From Streptomyces atroolivaceus (lineage in GTDB: Bacteria; Actinomycetota; Actinomycetes; Streptomycetales; Streptomycetaceae): DNA of 64,000 nucleotides. A program made the translations under genes and the position numbers. Location: the NCBI RefSeq assembly GCF_000717025.1, contig NZ_JNXG01000001.1:310001-374000 (forward strand), in the 5' to 3' direction. The notes below the pieces were generated by a model that made no database searches, was not told the origin of the DNA, and saw only the letters and a list, made by a program, of their open reading frames with translations. Of the stretch, positions 43,930 through 53,277 are shown one piece after another (positions within the stretch are counted from its first letter, which is position 1; each line of letters starts with the position of its first letter).

Positions 43930-44873
43930 CTCTCCGCCTGCCCGGCCTGCGCGGCCTGATCCGCCGCAGCCGTCCGCGGGAGGTCGGACGGGGCCACGGT
44001 CCACCACGGGAGCTCCTTGTACTCCGGCCGGGTGCTGATCTTCTCGGCGCTCCACGGCGGAGCCCCGACGGAACGTACGGCGGACCGCACCTGGAAGCGC
44101 TCGACCGTGCCGCCGTAGCCGTGCTCGGCGAGGCGCAGCATGACGATGCGGCGGATATAGAGCTCGGACAGCTCGCCGCGCAGGCCGTTGGGGCGGTTCT
44201 CGCTGTCGTGGGATCCGGTGTAGAAGTCCCAGGCACGACGCAGTTCGTTCTGGTCGACGTGGCTGGGGAGGAGGTTGCCACGTATCGACTCGCCGTCGTC
44301 ACGGGAGAGATTTATCCAGCGGGTGATGCTGCTGCCGTCGGCCCCGTTGTCGGCCACCTCGGCCCGTACGTGCACGGAGATGTTCTGCTGGAGCGGATTG
44401 GGGGCGAACAGCTTCCAGTTCTGCTCGAACTCGGGAAAGACCCAGTCGTCGACGACCTCGCCGTGCTGTTTCGTCAGCGTGTTGGACGGCGCGACGTGCA
44501 GAAAGATCATGGCTATGTGTGCGCAGGCCAGCAGCCCTATGACAGACAGAGCCAGCGCCGCGGCGACCTGGTACGGCAGCGAGAGCGCGGCCAGGCCACC
44601 GCCGGGGCGGTGCGCTGACGGCCCCAGGACGGACCGGGAAGCGCCACCCTCCGACTCCGGGTCGGTCGACGGGGGAAGATCCGCCCCGGCCTCCGGTTCG
44701 CCCGCAGGTCCGGCCTCCGGTTCGCCCGCAGGTCCGGCCTCCGGTTCGCCCGCAGGTCCGGCCTCCGGTTCGCCCGCAGGTCCGGCCTCCGGGCCCTGAT
44801 CCGGGCGGTTCGTCACGCCGGGCCAGGCGAGCTTCTTCTCGTTGCCGGTGCGCCCACCGTGGTCCGCGTCCAT
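43926..44873 (-). CDS. DUF5819 family membrane protein
   Basis: A 315-residue protein. Its N-terminal 70 residues carry four EAGPAGEP units. One transmembrane helix (about 101-125, VAAALALSVIGLLACAHIAMIFLHV) is followed by an outer domain with FEQNWKLFAPNPLQQNISVHVRAEV, a hallmark of DUF5819. Its function is unknown, but it precedes the HTTM gene with an ATGA overlap. The ATG at 44873 (MDADHGG) is used; GTG at 44897 or 44900 is an alternative, and neither has a convincing ribosome-binding site. Confidence 0.82.
   Translation of the reverse strand: MDADHGGRTGNEKKLAWPGVTNRPDQGPEAGPAGEPEAGPAGEPEAGPAGEPEAGPAGEPEAGADLPPSTDPESEGGASRSVLGPSAHRPGGGLAALSLPYQVAAALALSVIGLLACAHIAMIFLHVAPSNTLTKQHGEVVDDWVFPEFEQNWKLFAPNPLQQNISVHVRAEVADNGADGSSITRWINLSRDDGESIRGNLLPSHVDQNELRRAWDFYTGSHDSENRPNGLRGELSELYIRRIVMLRLAEHGYGGTVERFQVRSAVRSVGAPPWSAEKISTRPEYKELPWWTVAPSDLPRTAAADQAAQAGQAER
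44688..44793 (-). repeat. Tandem 24-bp repeat in the DUF5819 gene
   Basis: Four identical 24-bp units (starting at 44688, 44712, 44736 and 44760) plus a partial fifth; each encodes EAGPAGEP. Identical units suggest recent expansion. Confidence 0.93.
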
Positions 44874-44958
44874 CCCGCCCCGATCGCCGTCGATCACCAC
44901 TCAGTTATCCACAGGGTTGACACCCTACGGGCCTCCGACTCACCATTGAAGCCAAGGA

Positions 44959-44976
44959 ACCGAACGATCGGTCGGT
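44959..44976. promoter_or_regulatory. TetR operator upstream of paaA
   Basis: ACCGAACGATCGGTCGGT is the exact reverse complement of the site before paaN (identity extends to 19 bp). It lies 12 bases before the paaA start, in position to block transcription. Confidence 0.78.
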
Positions 44977-44988
44977 AGGGAGCCCGGG

Positions 44989-46013
<1,025 letters not shown>

Positions 46014-46017
<4 letters not shown>

Positions 46018-46304
46018 GCAGCTCGACCGACTGGCCTCTGTGGGAGGTCTTCGTGCGTTCCCGGCGCGGGCTCTCCCACACCCACGCGGGCAGCCTGCAC
46101 GCACCGGACGCCGAAATGGCTCTCCGCAACGCCCGTGATCTGTACACACGCCGCTCGGAGGGGGTCTCCCTGTGGGTGGTCCCTTCGACGGAGATCACCG
46201 CGTCCTCGCCGGACGAGAAGGACTCGTTCTTCGAACCCGCCGGGGACAAGCCCTATCGGCACCCCACGTTCTACGAGATCCCTGAAGGGGTGAAGCACCT
46301 GTGA
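46014..46304 (+). CDS. paaB: 1,2-phenylacetyl-CoA epoxidase subunit PaaB
   Basis: A 96-residue subunit that helps assemble the PaaAC core. It begins [31 protein letters not shown], the PaaB signature, and ends in the [14 protein letters not shown] segment. Coupled to paaA by ATGA and to paaC by GTGA. Confidence 0.96.
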
Positions 46305-47002
46305 CCGCGGCCCTCGCCCTCGGCGACGACGCGCTGGTGCTCTCGCACCGGTTGGGTGAGTGGGCGGGCCACGCGCCCGTGCTGGAGGAGGAGGTGGCTC
46401 TGGCCAACATCGCCCTGGATCTGCTGGGACAGGCGAGAATGCTGCTTTCGTTCGTGGGGGACGAGGACCAGCTGGCCTACCTCCGTGAGGAGCGGGCTTT
46501 CCGCAACGTCCAGCTGGTGGAACAGCCGAACGGCGACTTCGCCCACACCATGGCCCGCCAGCTCTACTTCTCCGTCTACCAGCACCTGCTGTACGAGGAG
46601 TTGGCCACCGGTGAGGGCGAGTTCGCGGACCTCGCGGCCAAGGCCGTCAAGGAAGTCGCCTACCACCGGGACCACGCGGAGCAGTGGGTCCTGAGACTCG
46701 GTGACGGCACCACGGAAAGCCATGAGCGCATGCAGCTCGCCCTGGACGCCCTGTGGCGGTACACCGGCGAGCTGTTCGAGCCCGTCGAGGGCGTGGACGT
46801 GGACGCGCACGCCCTGCGCGACGGATGGCTGGCCGCCGTCACCTCCGTAGTGGATCGCGCCACCCTGGCGCTCCCGTCGGGGCCACAGGCCGGGGCCTGG
46901 GCGGCCGGAGCGGGCCGGCAGGGCCTGCACACGGAGCCGTTCGGGCGGATGCTCGCCGAGATGCAGCATCTGCACCGCAGCCACCCGGGGGCATCGTGGT
47001 GA
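46301..47002 (+). CDS. paaC: 1,2-phenylacetyl-CoA epoxidase subunit PaaC
   Basis: A 233-residue structural partner of PaaA with a ferritin-like fold: EWAGHAPVLEEEVALANIALDLLGQARMLL and VAYHRDHAEQWVLRLGDGT. PaaC lacks catalytic iron and is needed for PaaA function. GTG start overlaps the paaB stop; its stop overlaps the paaD GTG as GTGA. Confidence 0.95.
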   Translation: MTAALALGDDALVLSHRLGEWAGHAPVLEEEVALANIALDLLGQARMLLSFVGDEDQLAYLREERAFRNVQLVEQPNGDFAHTMARQLYFSVYQHLLYEELATGEGEFADLAAKAVKEVAYHRDHAEQWVLRLGDGTTESHERMQLALDALWRYTGELFEPVEGVDVDAHALRDGWLAAVTSVVDRATLALPSGPQAGAWAAGAGRQGLHTEPFGRMLAEMQHLHRSHPGASW

Positions 47003-47496
47003 CGACCGAGACCCCGCTGGAAGCGGAGTTCCACCGGCTGGCAGGCTCCGTGCCCGACCCCGAGCTGCCGGTCATCACTCTGGACGAGCTCGGCGTGCTT
47101 CGCCGTGTGCGGGTGGACGGGCCGGACAAGGTCACCGTGCATCTCACACCGACGTACACCGGCTGCCCGGCCATCGAGGCCATGTCCGCCGACATCCAGC
47201 GTGTGCTGCATGAACGCGGCGTCGCGGATGTGTCCGTGGTCACGGTCCTCGCCCCTGCATGGTCCACGGACGACATCAGCGATGAAGGGCGCCGGAAGCT
47301 CGCGGAGTTCGGCATAGCGCCGCCGCGCCCGGGGGGCGCGCCGGACGGACCGGTGCCTCTGACTCTCTCGGTGCGCTGCCCCCACTGCGGTTCCACCGAC
47401 ACGGAGCTGCTGAGCCGGTTCTCCTCCACGGCATGCAAGGCGTTGCGCCGCTGTGTGGCGTGCCGCGAACCTTTCGATCACTTCAAGGAGTTGTAG
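46999..47496 (+). CDS. paaD: PaaD, Fe-S assembly factor for the phenylacetyl-CoA epoxidase
   Basis: A 165-residue protein. The N-terminal MIP18/DUF59 domain (about 8-95, VPDPELPVITLDELGVLRRV and PTYTGCPAIEAM) is followed by a zinc-ribbon-like C-terminus with RCPHCGST and CVACREPF cysteine pairs. PaaD is thought to mature the iron-sulfur cluster of PaaE. GTG at 46999 is taken because of the GTGA overlap; the adjacent GTG at 46996 is an alternative. Confidence 0.94.
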   Translation: MTTETPLEAEFHRLAGSVPDPELPVITLDELGVLRRVRVDGPDKVTVHLTPTYTGCPAIEAMSADIQRVLHERGVADVSVVTVLAPAWSTDDISDEGRRKLAEFGIAPPRPGGAPDGPVPLTLSVRCPHCGSTDTELLSRFSSTACKALRRCVACREPFDHFKEL

Positions 47497-48558
47497 ATGT
47501 TCCATCCGCTCCGGGTCAGCGCGATCGAACGGATCACGGACGACGCAGTGGCCGTCACCTTCGCCGTGCCCGCCGCATTGTGCGAGACCTTCCGCCACAG
47601 CCCCGGTCAGCACCTGAATGTGCGTTACCGCGTGGGCGGGGAGGAGATCCGACGGTCCTACTCCATCTGTGCGCCCGCCGCCGAGCATCCGGGTGAGCCC
47701 TTGATGCGGGTGGGCATCCGGATGGTCGACGGGGGCGCGTTCTCGACGTACGCGCTCAAGGAGCTGACGGTCGGCGACCAGGTGGAGGCGATGGCTCCTA
47801 TGGGTCGCTTCGTCCTCGACCCCCGCCCGGGCCACTTCGCCGCGATCGTCGGGGGCAGTGGCATCACTCCGGTGCTCTCGATGGCGGCGACGCTGCTGGC
47901 GCGCGAGCCCTTGGCTCGCTTCTGTCTGATCCGCAGCGACCGGACCGCTGCCTCGACGATGTTCCTGGACGAGGTGGCTGACCTCAAGGACCGCTATCCG
48001 GACCGCTTCCAGCTGGTGACCGCGCTGTCCCGGGAGGAGCAGGCTGCTGGGCTCCCCTCAGGCCGACTGGACCGCGAGCGGCTCTCCGTGTTGCTGCCCG
48101 CGCTGCTGTCGGTGCCTGATGTGGACGGCTGGTTCCTCTGCGGGCCGCTCGGCCTGGTCCGGGCGGCGGAGGGCGCGCTGCGCGCACTCGGCGCCGACCG
48201 GTCACGCATACACCAGGAGATCTTCCACGTCGCCGACGAGTCGGCGGCTCCCTCGGCGGCTGCCCGGGTGGCCGCACCGTCGGAGAGCAGGCTCACGGCG
48301 ACACTCGACGGCCGGTCGGGCAGCTGGCCGGTCCAGGACGGCGAATCGCTGCTGGACACGATGCTGCGAAGCCGTTCGGACGCCCCGTACGCCTGCAAGG
48401 GAGGAGTGTGCGGGACCTGCCGGGCGTACCTCGTATCCGGGGAAGTGCGGATGGACCGTAATTTCGCTCTGGAACCGGAGGAGACCGGGGCCGGCTTCGT
48501 GCTTGCCTGCCAGTCCCACCCGGTCACCCTGGAGGTAGAACTCGACTTCGACCGCTGA
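47497..48558 (+). CDS. paaE: 1,2-phenylacetyl-CoA epoxidase reductase PaaE
   Basis: A 353-residue electron-transfer subunit. An FAD-binding ferredoxin-reductase domain (about 1-100, RRSYSIC), an NAD(P)-binding domain (about 105-235, IVGGSGITPVLSM) and a plant-type 2Fe-2S ferredoxin domain (about 265-350, ACKGGVCGTCRAYL, with the fourth cysteine in LACQSHP) pass electrons from NADPH to PaaA. The ATG directly follows the paaD stop codon. It is the last gene of the operon. Confidence 0.95.
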   Translation: MFHPLRVSAIERITDDAVAVTFAVPAALCETFRHSPGQHLNVRYRVGGEEIRRSYSICAPAAEHPGEPLMRVGIRMVDGGAFSTYALKELTVGDQVEAMAPMGRFVLDPRPGHFAAIVGGSGITPVLSMAATLLAREPLARFCLIRSDRTAASTMFLDEVADLKDRYPDRFQLVTALSREEQAAGLPSGRLDRERLSVLLPALLSVPDVDGWFLCGPLGLVRAAEGALRALGADRSRIHQEIFHVADESAAPSAAARVAAPSESRLTATLDGRSGSWPVQDGESLLDTMLRSRSDAPYACKGGVCGTCRAYLVSGEVRMDRNFALEPEETGAGFVLACQSHPVTLEVELDFDR

Positions 48559-48878
48559 GGATCTCCCGGACCCGAGGGCCTGCCCTGACGGCAGCTCCAT
48601 GCTCAGTGCGCACCGGGGGTGCACCACCCCGTCGGTACAGCCGCACCAGGCGTACCAGTTGCAAGGGCCTCGCACCGCAGCCGCGTCGCAGGGGAGTCGC
48701 AGGGCGGGAGCGGGCCTGAGGCTGTTGCACGGCCGGCTACTGCGGACGGGTAGGCCCGGCCCTCCGTCAGGCGCTCCTGGACCACGGCGCCGACAGATGT
48801 CGACGGCGCGGTCCTCAGGGAAGCGGCCTCGACGGCGCGATCCTCAGGAGGACAACGAGGACGGTGCCGTGAGGGCCG
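48559..48878. other. Intergenic region after paaE
   Basis: A 320-bp gap between paaE and the convergent rhodanese gene. It holds a GGGGTG-CAC-CACCCC hairpin at 48616-48630, probably the paaABCDE terminator, and no credible gene. Confidence 0.5.
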
Positions 48879-49223
48879 TCAGAGGACGAAAGGCGAGCTT
48901 CCGTTGTCCGTGACCATCGGGCGCCCGGCACCGTCCCAGGCCTGCATGCCTCCGTCGACGTTCACAGCGTCGATGCCCTGCTGCACCAGGTACTGAGTGA
49001 CCTGGGCGGAACGGCCTCCGACGCGGCACATCACGTGCACGCGCCGCCCGTCGTCGGCCGCGTCGGTCAGCTCGCCGAAGCGGCCGACGAAGTCACTCAT
49101 GGGAATGTGCAGCGCACCCTCGACATGTCCGGCTGCCCATTCGTCGTCTTCGCGGACGTCCAGTACGAAGCCGTCCGACGGAACCGCCGCGGCGTCCACC
49201 GAGGGCAGCGGAGCGAAATTCAT
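48879..49223 (-). CDS. Rhodanese-like protein
   Basis: A 114-residue single-domain sulfurtransferase-type protein. It has FVLDVREDDEWAAGHVEGALHIPM and the active-site loop with C66 (VMCRVGGRSA). The loop CRVGGRS is longer than the usual CRxGxR of thiosulfate sulfurtransferases but conserved in actinobacterial members. It lies just after a J-domain gene on the same strand, 45 bp apart. Confidence 0.92.
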   Translation of the reverse strand: MNFAPLPSVDAAAVPSDGFVLDVREDDEWAAGHVEGALHIPMSDFVGRFGELTDAADDGRRVHVMCRVGGRSAQVTQYLVQQGIDAVNVDGGMQAWDGAGRPMVTDNGSSPFVL

Positions 49224-49268
49224 GGGTATGCCTTCTCTCGTACGTACGCGCCAGGGTCATCCGGAACG

Positions 49269-50276
49269 CTACTGCACCAGGCCCGCCAGCTCCTTCTCAC
49301 GCTGGGACACCTCCGCCAGAAGCTTCTCGCCGATGTCGTCCAGCAGCCGGTCGGGGTCATCCGGCGCCATCCTCAGCATCGAGCCGATCGCGCTCTCCTC
49401 CAGCTCCCCGGCCAGAACCTTGAGCAGCTCCTTACGTCGGCTGAGCCACTCCAGCCGCGCGTACAGCTCCTCGCTCTCGCTCAGCCGGAGCTCCGGCGTG
49501 ACGGGGCCGGCCGCCCACTCGGCGGCCAGTTCCTTCAGCAACGCCACGTCGCCGCGACCATAGGCCGCGTTGACGCGGGCGATGAACTCGTCCCGCCGTG
49601 CTCGCTCCGCCTCGTCCGGTGCCAGGTCCGGGTGGGCCTGACGGGCCAGCTCACGGTAGAGCTTGCGCGCCTCCTCGCCCGGCCTGACCCGCTTCGGCGG
49701 CCGTACGGGCTGCTCGGTGAGCATGGCCGAGGCCTCGGGCGAGAGCCCGTCCGAGTCCATCCAGTCGTGGAAGAGCTCGTCGACGCCGGGCATCGGCATG
49801 ACGATCGCCCGAGCCTCCTGGGCCTTGCGCAGATCCTCCGGATCACCGGTCCTTGCCGCCCGGGCCTCCGCGATCTGCGCATCGAGCTCGTCGAGACGCG
49901 CGTACATCGGGCCGAGCTTCTGGTGATGCAGCCGGGAGAAGTTCTCCACCTCGACCCGGAAGGTCTCCACCGCGATCTCGAACTCGATCAGCGCCTGCTC
50001 GGCCACCCGGACGGCCTTGGCAAGCCGCTCCTCGGGCCGAGGAGCACCGCTCTCATTCGCCACCGCGTCACCGCCCGCCTCACCGCCCCCGCCGCCGACC
50101 GGACCACCAGCCGCCTCACCGGCGGAAGTACCCGCCTGCGGCGCACTGCCCGGCTCGGCTCGCAGATCGTCCCCCCGCGCCGCGTCCTGCGCGGGCTGCG
50201 GCTCGTCCTGCCGGTCCTGGTTCTGCCGGTCTTCGTCGTTCCGGGTGGTAGGCACCCCGGCGGCTTCGTGGGTCAC
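49269..50276 (-). CDS. J-domain-containing protein
   Basis: A 335-residue protein. A charged, low-complexity N-terminus (about 1-80, Q/D/G/A-rich) is followed by a coiled-coil region (about 85-155, RLAKAVRVAEQALIEFEIAVETFRVEVENFSRLHHQKLG), a DnaJ-like J domain (about 205-250, LYRELARQAHPDLAPDEAERARRDEFIARVNAAY with the HPD tripeptide) and a C-terminal helical part. It would recruit DnaK to an unknown client. GTG at 50276 is preceded by TACGCT six bases upstream, a leaderless arrangement identical to that of the TrmH gene. Confidence 0.88.
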   Translation of the reverse strand: MTHEAAGVPTTRNDEDRQNQDRQDEPQPAQDAARGDDLRAEPGSAPQAGTSAGEAAGGPVGGGGGEAGGDAVANESGAPRPEERLAKAVRVAEQALIEFEIAVETFRVEVENFSRLHHQKLGPMYARLDELDAQIAEARAARTGDPEDLRKAQEARAIVMPMPGVDELFHDWMDSDGLSPEASAMLTEQPVRPPKRVRPGEEARKLYRELARQAHPDLAPDEAERARRDEFIARVNAAYGRGDVALLKELAAEWAAGPVTPELRLSESEELYARLEWLSRRKELLKVLAGELEESAIGSMLRMAPDDPDRLLDDIGEKLLAEVSQREKELAGLVQ

Positions 50277-50333
50277 CCGTCCAGCGTATGGCCACGGCGC
50301 GCGCCGTGGGGACACACGGTGCCCGCAAGCCGC

Positions 50334-51785
50334 TCAGACGCCGAGCTCGGCGTCCACCCGCCCGGCTCTGACAGCCTGGACGAGCTCGGCGTGGTCCGCC
50401 TCCGTCCGGTCCGCGTACGTCACGGCGAAATCGGCCACCGCCGCGTCCAGCTCCGCGTTCTTCCCGCAGTAGCCGGCGAGCAGCCGGGGGTCGGCGCTGT
50501 GCGCGTGGGCCCGGGCGAGGAGCGCCCCGGTCATCCGCCCGTAGTCGTCCACCTGGTCCGCCGCGAGCGCGGCCGGATCCACACTGCCCTTACGGTTCCT
50601 GAACTGGCGTACCTGACAGGGCCTGCCGTCGACGTCGGCCCAGCCGAGCAGTATGTCGCTGACGACCTGCATGCGCTTCTGGCCGAGCACCACCCGGCGG
50701 CCCTCGTGCGCCACAGCCGGCACCTCGAAGCCGACCTGGGGGAGATAGGCCGAGAGCGCGGAGGGACGGGCCTCTTTCACCTGCAGGACCAGCGGCTCGC
50801 CACGGTGGTCGAGCAGAAGCACCACATACGACCGGGTCCCCACACTGCCGGTGCCGACCACACGGAAGGCCACGTCATGGATCGCGTAGCGGGCCAGTAG
50901 CGGAACCCTGTCCTCCGAGATCGTAGCGAGGTAGCCCTCGAGCCCCGCCGCAACCGCCGCCGCCTCGGCGTCGGGCACCCGGCGCAACACCGGCGGTGCG
51001 TCGACGAATCGGCGACCGCCGTCCTCACACTCCTCGGCGGACCTGGCGGCGAAGCGGGCACTCGTGTTGTTGCGCGCCTTGGCGGAAACCCGCTCCAAAG
51101 TCCCCAGCAGGTCGCGCGCGTCGGTGTACGAGACGAGTTCCTCGTCCGCGATGGCGTTCCACGCGTCGAGCGCGGGCATCCCGGCCAGCAGACGCATCGT
51201 GCGCCGGTACGCGCCCACCGTGTCGTACGCACCCTGCCGGCAGGTGTCCTCGTCCGCCCCCGCCTCCCGGCCCGCAAGCACCAGCGAGGTGGCAAGCCGC
51301 TTGAGATCCCACTCCCAGGGCCCGAACACGGTTTCGTCGAAGTCGTTGAGGTCCATGACCAGGTTGCCCCGGGCATCGCCGTAGAGCCCGAAATTGGCGG
51401 CATGCGCGTCACCACAGAGCTGGGCACCCACCCCCGTGACCGGTGTGCCCGTCAGGTCATGGGCCATCAAGCCGGCCGAGCCGCGCAGAAACGCGAACGG
51501 CGTTGCCGCCATCCGCCCCACCCGTATGGGTGTGAGGCCGGGCACCCGGCCCCGGTTCGACTCCTCGACCGCCTGGACAGCATCCGGCCTTCCGGCGGGC
51601 AGGGCCAGGGAACTGTGCGCGGAGCGAGGGACCTTGCCCCTCAGCGCCTTGCCGGCCGCCTTCGGCGAGACCGCCCCGGAACCGGGCGGCCGCACCGCTC
51701 CCGCCACGCGTCGCGCGAAACCGGGAACGACCGGAATGCGCCCGTCACCTGCCGCTCGCTGTGCCGTCGCCTCGGTCTCGCCCAT
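50334..51785 (-). CDS. DUF2252 domain-containing protein
   Basis: A 483-residue protein of the DUF2252 family, which has a protein-kinase-like fold. It shows LCGDAHAANFGLYGDARGNLVMDLNDFDET (about 123-152) and the later YVVLLLDHRGEPLVLQVKEAR. Its reaction is unknown. ATG at 51785 has GGAGG nine bases upstream. It stands alone between the J-domain gene and a 338-bp non-coding gap. Confidence 0.92.
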   Translation of the reverse strand: MGETEATAQRAAGDGRIPVVPGFARRVAGAVRPPGSGAVSPKAAGKALRGKVPRSAHSSLALPAGRPDAVQAVEESNRGRVPGLTPIRVGRMAATPFAFLRGSAGLMAHDLTGTPVTGVGAQLCGDAHAANFGLYGDARGNLVMDLNDFDETVFGPWEWDLKRLATSLVLAGREAGADEDTCRQGAYDTVGAYRRTMRLLAGMPALDAWNAIADEELVSYTDARDLLGTLERVSAKARNNTSARFAARSAEECEDGGRRFVDAPPVLRRVPDAEAAAVAAGLEGYLATISEDRVPLLARYAIHDVAFRVVGTGSVGTRSYVVLLLDHRGEPLVLQVKEARPSALSAYLPQVGFEVPAVAHEGRRVVLGQKRMQVVSDILLGWADVDGRPCQVRQFRNRKGSVDPAALAADQVDDYGRMTGALLARAHAHSADPRLLAGYCGKNAELDAAVADFAVTYADRTEADHAELVQAVRAGRVDAELGV

Positions 51786-52123
51786 GGAGCGTCGCCTCCC
51801 CCGTCCTCGTTCAGCCGTTCCGTCCGGCCGATGTCAATGCGGACGACGGTACAACCGTCCCGCAACAACCGCCCGCCCCTGTGGACAACTTGGGAGCCGT
51901 CCTGTGGACGACCTGCGCATCCCACCACTCGGCGGCCGCGGGCCGGCCGACGGCCCCCGCCCCGGGCAGCCCCAGAACCCACGCTGCCCCGCACCCAGGC
52001 CGCGGGAACCGCACCCGTCACACGAACCGGGCCGGTCGCAGTACCAGCCGGAGACCGCACGCCCGGAGAGCGCCCGGTCCTCCACGTCCCGCCCGCCGGG
52101 CCCCAGCCCTGAACGCCGGGTCC
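51786..52123. other. Intergenic region, no gene seen
   Basis: A 338-bp GC-rich gap upstream of the DUF2252 gene and downstream of the membrane transporter gene (both minus strand). I see no convincing coding frame, hairpin terminator or repeat; it should hold the DUF2252 promoter. Confidence 0.4.
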
Positions 52124-53197
52124 TCACACCCCCACGGCCTCTTCCATCTCCTCCTCTGCGTCGGCCGCGGTCCGCATGAGAACCGCCTCACGCGCCTTCT
52201 CCGCGGCCGCCTGGCGCCGCTTCGCCTCGGCCACGCCCGCCACCCCTACGACGACGAGTCCGGCCACAGCCCAGAGAGCCAGTACCAGCAGGTGCCCGCC
52301 CAGGGCGTGACCGCCGAAGTACACGTGGCTGCGCACCCCTTCGACGAAGCCCGCACCGTTCCAGAAGGAGTGCAGGGATCCGAAGAAGCCCGGCTGGAGT
52401 TCAGGCCGGAAGATGCCGCCGGAACTCGTGAAGTTGAGCATGACGAAGAGCAGCATCACGCCGAGCGTGGTCCACCGCTTGAGGAAGGTGTGCAGACCCA
52501 CGCCGATCAGGAGGACGCCCGCCGAGTAGAGCCACGCCATGGCCCAGAGCCCGCCGAGTCCCTGGTCCACCAGGCCGAACACCGGTCCTGCGAACGCCGC
52601 GCCGATCACACTCACCACGAGCGAGGTGCCGATTGCCAGCCCGGCTCTGATCCGGAGCGCCAGCACCGCACCCGCACCGCCGATCACCGCCACCGACGCG
52701 TAGGACCCGATACTGACCGCCACCAGCAGGAAGAAGATGCCCTGCCCGGTCGGGTCGCCTTCCGCCGTGGGCGCCACGTCCGTCACCTGGAGGGGAGCGC
52801 CCTGCCCGGCGGCAACCTCGGTGAAGATCTTCTGGACCACCGTCGCGCTGGTGTCCGAGGACGCGGTGGCCACCATCAGTTCCGGCCTGCCGCCCGGCAC
52901 GTAGGCGCCGTAGCTCTGCTGCGTCTTCAGATGGGACACCGCGACGTCGCGGTCCGCTACCGTACGCACACTCAGGGCGCCGTCACCCTTGTCCTGCAGG
53001 GCCTGTGCAAGCACCTGCGCGCTTGATCCCGAACCGACGACGTCCACCCTCAGGTCATGCGGCGCCGGGGCGTGAAAAGCCCCCAGATAGGCGAGCCCCA
53101 TGCCGATACACATCAGCAGCGGCGTTATGAGATGGCTGAGCACATGCCGCAGCGCACCGGCGGTTGAGCCGGAGGCTGAGCTCGGACCTGCGGACAT
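52124..53197 (-). CDS. YhgE/ABC-2-like membrane transport protein
   Basis: A 357-residue membrane protein. One N-terminal helix (about 18-40), an extracytoplasmic domain (about 45-150) with VVGSGSSAQVLAQAL, then about five helices (about 155-335) and an acidic cytosolic tail fit the ABC-2 permease/YhgE group. Some such proteins work in drug efflux with an ATPase encoded elsewhere. ATG at 53197 has GGAGG nine bases upstream. It is divergent from a MarR gene with a perfect inverted repeat between them, so it is likely under MarR repression. Confidence 0.85.
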   Translation of the reverse strand: MSAGPSSASGSTAGALRHVLSHLITPLLMCIGMGLAYLGAFHAPAPHDLRVDVVGSGSSAQVLAQALQDKGDGALSVRTVADRDVAVSHLKTQQSYGAYVPGGRPELMVATASSDTSATVVQKIFTEVAAGQGAPLQVTDVAPTAEGDPTGQGIFFLLVAVSIGSYASVAVIGGAGAVLALRIRAGLAIGTSLVVSVIGAAFAGPVFGLVDQGLGGLWAMAWLYSAGVLLIGVGLHTFLKRWTTLGVMLLFVMLNFTSSGGIFRPELQPGFFGSLHSFWNGAGFVEGVRSHVYFGGHALGGHLLVLALWAVAGLVVVGVAGVAEAKRRQAAAEKAREAVLMRTAADAEEEMEEAVGV

Positions 53198-53240
53198 TCG
53201 ACCAATCCTCCAATGGTTGGCTTTTACAACTTCTACCTTC

Positions 53241-53255
53241 GTTGTATCGTACAAC
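53241..53255. promoter_or_regulatory. MarR operator candidate
   Basis: GTTGTA-TCG-TACAAC, a perfect 6-3-6 inverted repeat centred 31 bases before the MarR start and 50 bases before the transporter start. Its position suits autoregulation and repression of the transporter. Confidence 0.7.
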
Positions 53256-53277
53256 CAATATTCGGGAAGGCTGGAAG

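Noticed and set aside
44688..44793. Regular 24-bp repeats considered as a CRISPR array
   Set aside because: The units are directly adjacent without spacers and encode EAGPAGEP in frame within the DUF5819 gene.
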